Assembly (NCBI GenBank): GCA_965214055.1
Contig: OZ243931.1
Span: forward strand, 1,736,001-1,800,000
Source: WTGA01 sp965214055
Lineage (GTDB): Bacteria; Pseudomonadota; Gammaproteobacteria; Arenicellales; Poriferihabitantaceae
Length of the DNA stretch: 64,000 bases
Direction of reading: 5' to 3'
Shown piece by piece: positions 26,010 through 34,576 of this stretch (its first letter is position 1; each line of letters starts with the position of its first letter). The notes beneath the pieces are model-generated. The model ran no database searches and was not told the DNA's origin. It saw only the letters and a list, made by a program, of their open reading frames with translations. The position numbers and the translations under genes are program-made.

Positions 26010-27038
26010 TCAGGCATCCTGGTACCCGGTCAGTACGTTGACCGTGTTGACCCCGATTTCCTCGACAGCGTATCCGCCTTCCATAATGAAAAGGGTAGGG
26101 CGCTTCAATGCGGCAAGGGTGCGGCCGTAATCCCTGAAATCCTCGCTTTTCAGTTTGAAAAAGGAGATGGGGTCCTTTTCGTAGGTGTCCACGCCGAGGG
26201 ATACCACCACGGCATCCGGGGCATAGGCGGTAATTTTCCTGCAGGCGTCTTTCAACGCCTCTCCCCAGGTCGGGTAGGGAGTTCCCGGTCCCAGGGGATA
26301 GTTGTGGTTGAATCCTTCCCCCGTCCCTTCTCCCGTTTCATCGGCGTAACCCAGAAAATGCGGGAACGCATGTCTCGGGTCACCATGCAGGGACAGGAAC
26401 ATCACATCGGACCGTCCGTAGAAAATCGCCTGGGAACCGTTGCCGTGATGAAAGTCGACATCCAGAAGGGCTACCCGGGCGGCCCCCTGGTCCAGGAATG
26501 CCTGGACGGCAATGGCCGCGTTGTTGATAAAGCAGTAGCCGCCGTAGAGGTCGCTGGCGGAATGGTGGCCCGGGGGGCGGCACAGGGCAAAGGCAGACCC
26601 GGCTCCCTGCGCGATCCGGGATTGGGCCGTGAGTGCCACATTGGCACTGGCCCGGGCTGCCTCCCAGGTGCCATCGCTGATGGAGGTTTCCATGGCCATC
26701 GCGTAGTAGCCCATCTTGCCTTCGATGAAATCCGGGATACGGTGCTGCATGCCCCGGGAGGGGAATACGGTTGGAATGGCTTCTCCCTGGAATCCTTCCT
26801 TTTCCCATTCCTGCCAGCAGTCCTGCAGAAATTCGATATAGGCGGGATCATGGATGCGGTGAATGGACCGGATGCTGAATTCTTCGGGACCGATGACCTC
26901 CCCGAGGCCGACCTGCCCAATCCGGTCAAGAATATAGTCCATTCTTTCCGGGCACTCGAAGGGGGGCACGAGTTCGCCCCCGTACAATTCGGTCCGGGCG
27001 TTCCGCAGTTTGTGGTCAGGACTGTAAACCGTGAGCAT
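26010..27038 (-). CDS. histone-deacetylase-family acetylpolyamine amidohydrolase-like protein
   Basis: A 342-residue Zn-dependent deacetylase. Active-site elements are CRPPGHHSASDLYGGYCF, the metal ligands in LLDVDFHHGNGSQAIFY (D, H), SLHGDP and SLGVDTYEKDP (D), and the GGY near the C-terminus. A long insertion near residues 85-115 (FPSRGMQHRIPDFIEGKMGY) resembles the loop that narrows the channel and drives dimerisation in bacterial acetylpolyamine amidohydrolases. Start at ATG 27038 overlaps the amidase 3' end by 23 bp; longer frame is spurious. Confidence 0.88.
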   Translation of the reverse strand: MLTVYSPDHKLRNARTELYGGELVPPFECPERMDYILDRIGQVGLGEVIGPEEFSIRSIHRIHDPAYIEFLQDCWQEWEKEGFQGEAIPTVFPSRGMQHRIPDFIEGKMGYYAMAMETSISDGTWEAARASANVALTAQSRIAQGAGSAFALCRPPGHHSASDLYGGYCFINNAAIAVQAFLDQGAARVALLDVDFHHGNGSQAIFYGRSDVMFLSLHGDPRHAFPHFLGYADETGEGTGEGFNHNYPLGPGTPYPTWGEALKDACRKITAYAPDAVVVSLGVDTYEKDPISFFKLKSEDFRDYGRTLAALKRPTLFIMEGGYAVEEIGVNTVNVLTGYQDA

Positions 27039-28482
27039 GGTTTTCTCCCCCGAGTGGTATGTTCTTGTCAAGCTGCCATTGAAACATTCCGGGTGCCGCT
27101 GCCTGGTAGGCCTTGGCACCTTCAAATACCCGGATATCATCGTAGGTCTGGCCGACGAGTTGAATGGCGGTGGGGACGCCATTGTCGGCCAGGCCGCTCG
27201 GCAGGGACAGGACCGGGCATCGGCTCAGCATGTTGAACGGATAGGTCAAAGACCAGTACTCTTCAGCCATGCTGACGGCCTTTCCATTGATGACGACTCC
27301 GGTGGAGGGCCAGGAAAAGTCGGCGGGTATCCGGTTGGTCCCGAGTGTTGGACATAAAAACAGGTCATATTTGTCCATCATGGGGCCAAAGCGGTTGTAC
27401 ATGTTGACGGCCACCTCCAGCGAATGATGGAAATCCTCCGCCGTATAGTTGGCAGAATTTTCAATAAAGTACAGGGTGTACTCGCACAGTTGGTCCCGGT
27501 GCTCCTCCAACAAGTGCGAAAATGCGCTGACCCAGGTATGGGCCCAGTAGGCATGGACGGCACCAATGATCTCATCGGTCCAGCCCAGGTCCACTTCTTC
27601 AACAGTGGCCCCCAGACCGCGGAAGATGTCCATGGCCGCATGGGTATTGGCGACGACATCGGCGTCGATTTCCATGAAGCCGAGGTCCATGGAACAGGCG
27701 ATTTTCCAGCCCTTCAGGTCTCCGAGAATTTTTTCGGTATCGATTTTGACGAGATTTCGCAAGGAGGCGATGTCCTGGTTATGGGGGCCGGACATGATGT
27801 TCTGCATCATTGCGGCATCCGTTACGGACCGGGTCATGGGACCGGAATGGCTGTAAAAATCCAGGTTGAAGACGGGAATTTCAGGATTGCGGCCATAGGG
27901 CGGCTTGTACCCCACGACCCCGCATTGTGCGGCCGGAATCCGTATGGAACCACCGATATCGGTGCCGGTGGCCAGGGTGGTCATGCCGGCTGCCAGGACC
28001 GCGCCGGACCCCCCTGATGAACCGCCGGGGGTGAAATCCAGGTTCCAGGGATTGCCGGTGACCCCCCACAACCGGGAATGGCAGGATCCGAGGATGCAAA
28101 ATTCCGGGGTCGTGGTCTTGGCATGGCAAATTGCGCCGGCACGAAGCAGCCGGTCAATGATGACATCGGTTTCCTGGTCAAGGCGGTCCTTGAAAACCAG
28201 GGAAGAGGAGGTCCGGTGGGTGCCCTGTACCCGGAATTCATCCTTGACGGCCAGCGGAATGCCATCCAGTGGTTTCGGCTGTCCCAGGATGTAACGCGCT
28301 TCGGATTTCCGGGCCATCTCCAGGGCCTGGTCGAAATAGGTCTCGGTCAGGGCATTGATGGGGCCGTTGACCTGCTCGCACCGGTCAATGACGGCCTGCA
28401 TCAGTTCAACCGGGGAAAGACTCCGGTTTTTGAATCGTTTCAGCGCGTCGGCGGCGGACAGGTAACAGAGTTCGGTGGACAT
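27016..28482 (-). CDS. amidase (amidase-signature family), second copy
   Basis: A 488-residue amidase-signature enzyme from ATG 28482. The triad is visible as Lys in GIPLAVKDEFRV, the loop TPGGSSGGSGAVLAAGM and the nucleophile in GTDIGGSIRIPAAQCG. It differs well from the amidase at 20292 and is closer to the long 'amidase' group with a C-terminal SRCPVLSLPSGLADNGVPT. Its coupling with an acetylpolyamine-type deacetylase suggests two successive amide cleavages on one N-acyl amine, though this is inference. Confidence 0.9.
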   Translation of the reverse strand: MSTELCYLSAADALKRFKNRSLSPVELMQAVIDRCEQVNGPINALTETYFDQALEMARKSEARYILGQPKPLDGIPLAVKDEFRVQGTHRTSSSLVFKDRLDQETDVIIDRLLRAGAICHAKTTTPEFCILGSCHSRLWGVTGNPWNLDFTPGGSSGGSGAVLAAGMTTLATGTDIGGSIRIPAAQCGVVGYKPPYGRNPEIPVFNLDFYSHSGPMTRSVTDAAMMQNIMSGPHNQDIASLRNLVKIDTEKILGDLKGWKIACSMDLGFMEIDADVVANTHAAMDIFRGLGATVEEVDLGWTDEIIGAVHAYWAHTWVSAFSHLLEEHRDQLCEYTLYFIENSANYTAEDFHHSLEVAVNMYNRFGPMMDKYDLFLCPTLGTNRIPADFSWPSTGVVINGKAVSMAEEYWSLTYPFNMLSRCPVLSLPSGLADNGVPTAIQLVGQTYDDIRVFEGAKAYQAAAPGMFQWQLDKNIPLGGENHAHGLQS

Positions 28483-28969
28483 ATTCTTTGATTTGGATTG
28501 GTTGGTTGCTGATTGAAACAATATCTTTCCGTCACCGTTGGATTTCTCTGAAAAATACCGCAGTCCAACCTGGCAGAACAGAGGACCCTTGATGGTGGGT
28601 TCGCTACTCCAACTTCGTATTAAATCTTGATGGTTGTAATGTCAGGCAGTTGAACCGGGGTAATTGTTGTGTGATTGTCACTTTTCGATACGGGTGTGTC
28701 AAACGACTGCAAAGTAAAAATGGTTTTATCAGAACGTGCGTAATAAGGGTCGATGTATAGGAGCAGCACTGACAACTGATCAGGGCGACGTGACCGAACC
28801 GTGTTGCTGGTCGCCCTGCAGACCGATCTTCGGGGTCGGGGAGTACAGGCTCCGCAACGCAGCCATAGAACACGGCCTGGAGGGGAAGCTCAGGAATAAT
28901 CTTGAAAATTTACGGGAGTAGACTATACTATCAAGTAGGCAAAACGAACCTACGATCAGGAGACGAACG
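28483..28969. other. intergenic region between amidase and parD
   Basis: About 490 bp without a gene I can support. It carries an inverted repeat CAGGGCGAC (28781-28789) and GTCGCCCTG (28810-28818), and at its right end the parDE promoter. Small open frames here have no recognisable similarity. Confidence 0.5.
28902..28929 (+). promoter_or_regulatory. predicted parDE promoter with operator-like repeat
   Basis: TTGAAA (28902-28907), a 16-bp spacer and TATACT (28924-28929). Just after it GTAGG-N9-CCTAC (about 28935-28953) forms a small inverted repeat suitable for autorepression by ParD. Confidence 0.55.
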
Positions 28970-29239
28970 ATGCCAATGGTAAAGAAAAGTATCTCGATCA
29001 CTGACCAGCAAGACAGCTGGATCAAATCGCAGATTTCAACTGGCCACTTCGGCAATGAAAGCGAAATCATCCGGGAGCTGATCCGCGAACGCCAGATTCG
29101 GGAACAGGAAACACCGGCTGAGATAGTCGCCATCCGTGCAGCTCTCAATGAAGGAGAGAAAAATGGCATGAGCACGCGCACGCCAGACGAAATAATGAAT
29201 GCCGTCATGGAGCGAAAGCGCAAAAATGGCGAGTTATAG
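28970..29239 (+). CDS. parD: ParD-family antitoxin
   Basis: An 89-residue antitoxin with the RHH fold typical of ParD: KKSISITDQQDSWIKSQIST, GHFGNESEIIRELIRERQIR. The C-terminus (TPDEIMNAVMERKRKNGEL) wraps the toxin. A consensus-like promoter and an operator-like repeat precede it. A GATCAGGAG Shine-Dalgarno sequence is 8 bp upstream. It overlaps the parE start by 14 bp. With parE broken, it may persist as a repressor or anti-addiction factor. Confidence 0.9.
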   Translation: MPMVKKSISITDQQDSWIKSQISTGHFGNESEIIRELIRERQIREQETPAEIVAIRAALNEGEKNGMSTRTPDEIMNAVMERKRKNGEL

Positions 29240-29522
29240 CTTAAGTCAGGCAGCCGAAAGATTTTGAAAATATCTTTCACTATGGCATCGATACCCTTGG
29301 GTTGGAGCAGGCTGTTGTCTATCAGATGGGCATGAAATGCGGTTTGATGAAATAGCGGCAAACCCGATGCTCTATAACGCTGTCGACCATATTAAAAAGG
29401 GCTATCGGCGTGGTATCTTCGGTGCGCATTCGATTTACTGCCGGGTTGAAAAAGGGGGCATAGAGATAATCAGGATATTGGGAAGGCAAGACCCCAATAA
29501 GGCATTAAGCGAACAGGTGTAA
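29226..29522 (+). pseudogene. parE: parE toxin with two frameshifts
   Basis: The ATG at 29226 opens SYSLSQAAERFstop, where a codon's worth of sequence is disturbed near 29263. A second frame continues FENIFHYGIDTLGLEQAVVY and ends near 29345, and a third carries FDEIAANPMLYNAVDHIKKGYRR, SIYCRVEKGGIEIIRILGRQ and the ParE C-terminus. All parts are recognisable and in the right order, so this is a recently killed ParE, unless the breaks are sequencing errors. Confidence 0.85.
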
Positions 29523-29821
29523 CGCAGGAAGGCAACGACGCCAAGACCACAATCGCAAGCGGAGTTGTCCGCACAACGGCAAAACAACGGTCAGCACACC
29601 TATAACCGAGCACCGCACATACCGCCTGACCGGATTGCCGACACCCCTGCATGCAACAACACGGCGGCCACGTTGCCACTGATGCAGACGGCAACGATCA
29701 TCGTTTGATAGCGGTGCAAGTTGGAGATTATGAGAGTGGGGCAGTATTCGACACGCAGAGCGGTGTTGGATAAGGCGTTTTGAGCATTCTCATCCTCAAT
29801 GAATATGGTTGGAAGACCGGT
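29523..29821. other. intergenic region, nothing recognised
   Basis: About 300 bp between the parE remnant and the fusion gene. No coding frame, RNA gene or repeat that I can support. Confidence 0.5.
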
Positions 29822-30970
29822 TCAGATTCCCCACCCTGCAAAAAAGGATTTACAGTGCCGGGCAAACCGATGGACCAGTTCCGGGCTGGCCGAGTTGTCC
29901 GGAAACCTGCGCAGTATTACGCATCCGTGGGTAACGGATTCCGTGATCGGTCTTGAGATCAGCGCCCTTCCGTCATAACTCATGGCATTGGCCGGCTTGG
30001 AGATGAGTATGGAAAACCCCAGCCCATTGGCCACCATGCCCCGTACGGTTTCAAAGGATGGGGAGCGGTAGGCGATATCGGGTTCAAGACCCTGTTCCCG
30101 GAACAGGGAAGTGAAATAGTCCCGGCTGGGCGAAATGTCGAGCAGTACCATGGGCTGGTCGGCGAGTTCCTTCAAGGAGATGCTGGGCTGGTCCGCCAGG
30201 ACATGCTGGGCAGGGAGGAGCACATGGGGGGCGGTGCGGGCCAGTTCCACCTTGTCTGGGTCGTGGATGGCGGGAGAATCGTACATCATCACCAGGTCGA
30301 ACCGGTTCTGGTCGATCCCTTCCTGCAGGTTGACTTCGGTGCCTTCAAAAAACTCGAACCGGGTGGCGGGATGCCGGTCGAGGAAACGACTGACCAGCTG
30401 GGGGATGAAAAAGGGCCCAATGGTGGCAAAACAGCCGATGCGAAGGGTATCCGAGGCGGGAGGATGACCGGCCCCGACGAATTGATCCAGGTCCCTGGCC
30501 GTACCATACGCCCGGTTGGCATAGATCAGGGCACGGCCGTATTCCCGGAAATGGATGGTAACGGGGGCGGCGATAAACACGATGTGGGTTCCCACGGTGA
30601 ATTGCTGGATGATCCGGCAGTCGAAGTTGATCAGTGCATCGTCCAGCAGCGGGGCGCCGGTGGACCCGGAACTCCACCGGGCGCAACAGAATTTGTCTTC
30701 ACCCTGGACCTTCCGCCGACCCGCAAAGGTATCCGATATCCCGGACTGGTCCTCCCCCAGGACATTGACACCCATCACCCCGTTTTCCCTGAGCTTTTCG
30801 CAGGCGGGGCTCAGGTGGTGAACACAGGCCAGGAGGGTCGGGGGTTCTGCACAGACGGACGCCATGGCGCTGACCGTTACGCCTGCACGGCCATGGGGCC
30901 CGTCTGTGGTAATGACGGACACCGTGCTGGCGGCATGGCTCATGCCTTCGATAAAGGTTTGCGGGTCCAT
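29822..30970 (-). CDS. flavin reductase fused to a LysR effector-binding domain
   Basis: A 382-residue protein with two unlike halves. Residues about 1-160 are a flavin reductase (FMN-binding split barrel, HpaC-like): STVSVITTDGPHGRAGVTVS, AMASVCAEPPTLLACV, GTHIVFIAAPV. Residues about 175-380 are the periplasmic-binding-like effector domain of LysR regulators (TLRIGCFATIGPFFIPQLVS, QPMVLLDISPSRDYFTSLFR, VRGMVANGLGFSILIS). The DNA-binding helix-turn-helix of LysR proteins is absent. The LysR half resembles the same half of the regulator at 49145 (LLDLPLSSEYFMSLF). It is divergent from an HpaB-type monooxygenase, whose reduced flavin it would supply; the effector domain could make that supply ligand-dependent. 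Confidence 0.85.
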   Translation of the reverse strand: MDPQTFIEGMSHAASTVSVITTDGPHGRAGVTVSAMASVCAEPPTLLACVHHLSPACEKLRENGVMGVNVLGEDQSGISDTFAGRRKVQGEDKFCCARWSSGSTGAPLLDDALINFDCRIIQQFTVGTHIVFIAAPVTIHFREYGRALIYANRAYGTARDLDQFVGAGHPPASDTLRIGCFATIGPFFIPQLVSRFLDRHPATRFEFFEGTEVNLQEGIDQNRFDLVMMYDSPAIHDPDKVELARTAPHVLLPAQHVLADQPSISLKELADQPMVLLDISPSRDYFTSLFREQGLEPDIAYRSPSFETVRGMVANGLGFSILISKPANAMSYDGRALISRPITESVTHGCVILRRFPDNSASPELVHRFARHCKSFFAGWGI

Positions 30971-31178
30971 CTTTGCGTCTTTCGGGTGAACGCAGACCAG
31001 TATACGGGTGGAGACAGGGGAAAAAAATTATTCTTTTTCCATCTACTGGATTAGAATTTCCAAAGCAGCCTGGCTTCTGGTTTTGATTTTTGGAAGCAAC
31101 CCCCTGAAAAAAAGTAATTTACCCGGGCCGGATAACCCGGCAAACTCGATTCCCCTGATCCCGACGAGAAATGGTCCA

Positions 31179-32627
31179 ATGATACGTACCGGTGAAGAAT
31201 ACCGCGAATCCCTGCGGGACGGCAGGGAGGTCTATATGGATGGCAGGCGGGTGGACGATGTCACCTCGCATCCGCAGTTCAAACCCCTGGTGGACATTCG
31301 TGCGCGTATCTATGACATGCAGCACGAAGCGGAACACCGGGAGGTGATGACTTTCGAGGCGCGGGGAGAACGTTTTCCCGTGGGAAACCAGATTCCCCGG
31401 GAACCGGCGCATTGGCACGCCAAGCGCAAGGCGGTGGACACGGTGATGAAAGACATCGGCGGGGTGGTCACCCGGGTAGGGGATGAAACCGTGGGGGAGA
31501 TGTGGTCACTGGCCGATGGGGCGGATATTCTCAATGAAATTGATCCCCGGTTTGCCGAAAACATCAACCGTCATATCCAGCTCGCCGTGGAGGACGATCC
31601 GTTCCATGTGTCGGCGAACACGGACCCGAAGGGCGACCGCTCGCTGAAACCCCAGGACCAGGACCCGGACATGCTGACCCATGTCGTCAGGGAGACCGAT
31701 GAAGGCATTGTCATTCGGGGCGCCAAGTACGAGACCGCTGCAGCCTATTCCAACCAGGGATTTTTGAAGCCGACCATCGCCAACTGGGGGGATGCCTCCA
31801 TTTCGGATTATGCGGTGGGCTGCATTGTCAGGATGAATGCGCCCGGGGTGAAGCACATCTGCCGGGCCGGGTTCCAGCGTGACGGGACGGAGCAGGACTA
31901 CCCACTGTCCAACCGGTTCGACGAAGTGGACACCCTCATGATCCTGGATGATGTGCTGATTCCCTGGGAAGATGTCCTGTTTTACCAGCATACCCGTGCA
32001 GCGGCCTTTATCCGGACCACACTGCACCGGTATTCGGCGATGCCCTTTGTCCAGCGGCTGATCACCTACACGGACATGATGATCGGCGCAGCCCTGTGGA
32101 ATATCAAGCAGACCGGGTTGGAGCGGCAGCCCGCAGTCCAGGAGAAACTGGCCCAGCTGGCCGTGTACCGGGAAGGGATCAACGCCCATTTGACCGCAGC
32201 GGTGGCCACGGCGGAGCCCAGCCCCGGGGGATTTTTGATGCCGAACCAGTCCCTGCTGATGACCGGAAGGGTCCATGCCGTCTCCAACATGCCGGCCATG
32301 ATGCATCTTGCCCGGGAACTGTGCGGCGGACAGATCTGCATTACCCCGGACTTCGAGTCGTTCAAGGGGGAAGAAACCGGTCCCTGGCTGAACAAGTACT
32401 ATTCCATCAACGAGTACTGGGCGGCGGAGGACCGTCGCAAACTGCTGTCCTTTGCCCGGGATTTGCTGAATTCCGGGTATGCCGGTCATCGGCTGACGTT
32501 TCACCTGTTTGCCCAATCGCCGCCATTTGCCCACCTGGCGGCGGTTTACCGGAATTTCGGCTGGGACGGTCCGCTGGATTTCGTGAAAAAGGCCGCCGGG
32601 CTTTCGGACGATATCTACGGAAAATGA
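31179..32627 (+). CDS. 4-hydroxyphenylacetate 3-monooxygenase (HpaB)-family oxygenase
   Basis: A 482-residue FADH2-utilising oxygenase component. MIRTGEEYRESLRDGREVYM at the start, the acyl-CoA-dehydrogenase-like middle and LARELCGGQICITPDFESFK near the C-terminus are typical of HpaB/PvcC proteins. It needs reduced flavin from a partner, and the divergent reductase fusion is the obvious one. The substrate need not be 4-hydroxyphenylacetate. I use ATG 31179; the open frame extends 57 codons upstream through the divergent promoter region without similarity. Confidence 0.9.
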   Translation: MIRTGEEYRESLRDGREVYMDGRRVDDVTSHPQFKPLVDIRARIYDMQHEAEHREVMTFEARGERFPVGNQIPREPAHWHAKRKAVDTVMKDIGGVVTRVGDETVGEMWSLADGADILNEIDPRFAENINRHIQLAVEDDPFHVSANTDPKGDRSLKPQDQDPDMLTHVVRETDEGIVIRGAKYETAAAYSNQGFLKPTIANWGDASISDYAVGCIVRMNAPGVKHICRAGFQRDGTEQDYPLSNRFDEVDTLMILDDVLIPWEDVLFYQHTRAAAFIRTTLHRYSAMPFVQRLITYTDMMIGAALWNIKQTGLERQPAVQEKLAQLAVYREGINAHLTAAVATAEPSPGGFLMPNQSLLMTGRVHAVSNMPAMMHLARELCGGQICITPDFESFKGEETGPWLNKYYSINEYWAAEDRRKLLSFARDLLNSGYAGHRLTFHLFAQSPPFAHLAAVYRNFGWDGPLDFVKKAAGLSDDIYGK

Positions 32628-32718
32628 GACAGGAAATCCGCAATCGGCCATGAAGGCCTCCTGATATACCGGGGGCATGCGTGCTAGACTGGGTTCCAAG
32701 ACCCACTTGGATGAAGTC

Positions 32719-34563
32719 ATGGAGAAACCGCGCATCAATGCCTGTGTAAATCCCTATGCGAGAATTGTCAGGGGGTGGATTCTTGCCGGTGTACTGTTGC
32801 ACCACAGCGCCAGCGCAGCACTCGGGGCCGCGACTCCCGGTTCCGGTGGGCAGCCAGAGGGGCCAGCAGCCGGGCCGGATGAAATACGGTCCCCGACCAC
32901 GCCGGGCTCCGCCCCGACCGTGGGGGAATCATTGTTCGACCGGTTGTTCCGGGTATCGGCAGACAACCCGGATCGGTATGCCGTGCCCTATCCCTTTGGC
33001 CGGGTGGTTTCCAGGCTGGAGCATGCCCTGGGCAGGTCCATCAACGGGGGCGAAAATGCCGTCAATTCGGTTCTGATTCCTCTTGGGCGATGCATCAACC
33101 GGTATGCCGCCTCGCCGGATTTCTTTTCCCATCCCCGGATCGTGGTCGCCGCGGGGTCGGAGCACCATGGTCAGGAAGACACCCACCTGCCGTTCCTCAA
33201 GGACCGGATTTTCATCGGTTATCAGGAAATGGCAGAAGCCATGGAGGTCATCAGCTACAACGAGGAAGCGGGGCGGTTTGAATTCCAGGTGGTTTCCAAC
33301 TACGCACCGGACCGCCGGGCCGAAGTGGAATATGTGGAGCGTGCGCAGTGCACGGGGTGCCACCAGAATGCGGGTCCGATTTTCTCCCGGCCTCCGTGGA
33401 GCGAAACCGATAATAATCCGGAGATATTCCGGCAACTCTCCGAGGCGTTGTCGGATGCCAACCTGGGCGTACCGGTTTTTCGTGGCAGCGAGGCGGCAGA
33501 GGTGGACAGTTCCACCAACCGGGCCAATCTGATCCCCCTGTTCCAGGCGTTCTGGCGGGGGGCCTGCGAGTCGGATTTGCGAAGCGAATCGGTGCGGTGC
33601 CGGGCCGGTTTGCTGGAAACCGTATTGCGCTATCGATTACAGGAAAGGAACCGGGCATTGCCCGCTTCCGCCCTGGTCACCGAGCACCTGATGCCGGTTC
33701 TGCACCGGAATATCCAGGAGCAGTGGCCAAACGGCATCTCCGTGTTGAGTTCGGATGTTCCCGACCGGAATCCGGTCTATGCCGGCACCCAGGCCCATCT
33801 GGATTCCGCCCTGGAACTGGGGATTCCCCGGTCCCTGATGATCAATTGGCACCCGGAAAATTTTTTCCGCGGGATCGAGGGCCTGGGTCATTTCATTCCA
33901 TTGGAGGATTTGAGGCGCCTGGACCGCTATCTCTACCAATGGACATCACGTCAGGATGCCGCGAAGGTCAAATACCGGGGGGAGTGCCGTTTACAGCGTT
34001 CCCGCTCCGACCCGACATTCAGCAGTGCCGGGCACGGGCAAACCGGAGAACTCTCGTTCAATTGTGCACTCCGGGAAGGGAGCCTGTCCGAATCCTACAA
34101 CCTGATGGGGGACCTCTCCATTGAAAATGGGCAGGTCAAAACGCAGTCCTTTTTCAGTCGTCTCACGCTGGACAGTCCCTTCGCGATTGTGGGAATGGTG
34201 CATCGAGGCGGACAGATCGAATCCGAGGCGGATCAATGGTTGCTGAGGCTCCATCTTTTTGACTCCAAGCACCAGTTTCATGCACGATTGCCCGGCGGCG
34301 GGATCGTGGAGCACATTGAAATCCGATGGCCGAAGGCCAACCAGGCCGGTTCATTGTTCGGTCCGGGCCATCCAACCGTTACGGGGACCGCGGAGTTGCG
34401 GGTGCTGGCGGACGCGGATGTCCTGGACGGGATGATTTCCCGGATGATTGCCCGGGCCGACCAGGGTGCCATGAACCACTTTTCATCCGGAACGTTCCGG
34501 GCAGAGGTCATCATGGACGCGTTGTTGAATGAGTTCAGGGGGGTCCCCCCACCAGAAAGTTAA
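32719..34563 (+). CDS. secreted protein with a single haem c motif
   Basis: A 614-residue protein of unknown role. The N-terminus (residues 15-36, VRGWILAGVLLHHSASAALG) looks like a Sec signal peptide with cleavage after ASA, followed by a Pro/Gly-rich linker to residue 65. One CxxCH haem-binding motif (CTGCH, 211-215) sits in the mature part, so it is probably a periplasmic c-type cytochrome. No other cytochrome signatures and no transmembrane segments are seen. It lies between the monooxygenase and the TMADH-like gene, all on plus, so it may serve one of them as an electron acceptor; this is inference. Confidence 0.7.
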   Translation: MEKPRINACVNPYARIVRGWILAGVLLHHSASAALGAATPGSGGQPEGPAAGPDEIRSPTTPGSAPTVGESLFDRLFRVSADNPDRYAVPYPFGRVVSRLEHALGRSINGGENAVNSVLIPLGRCINRYAASPDFFSHPRIVVAAGSEHHGQEDTHLPFLKDRIFIGYQEMAEAMEVISYNEEAGRFEFQVVSNYAPDRRAEVEYVERAQCTGCHQNAGPIFSRPPWSETDNNPEIFRQLSEALSDANLGVPVFRGSEAAEVDSSTNRANLIPLFQAFWRGACESDLRSESVRCRAGLLETVLRYRLQERNRALPASALVTEHLMPVLHRNIQEQWPNGISVLSSDVPDRNPVYAGTQAHLDSALELGIPRSLMINWHPENFFRGIEGLGHFIPLEDLRRLDRYLYQWTSRQDAAKVKYRGECRLQRSRSDPTFSSAGHGQTGELSFNCALREGSLSESYNLMGDLSIENGQVKTQSFFSRLTLDSPFAIVGMVHRGGQIESEADQWLLRLHLFDSKHQFHARLPGGGIVEHIEIRWPKANQAGSLFGPGHPTVTGTAELRVLADADVLDGMISRMIARADQGAMNHFSSGTFRAEVIMDALLNEFRGVPPPES

Positions 34564-34576
34564 GTCGGGGCCAGTC

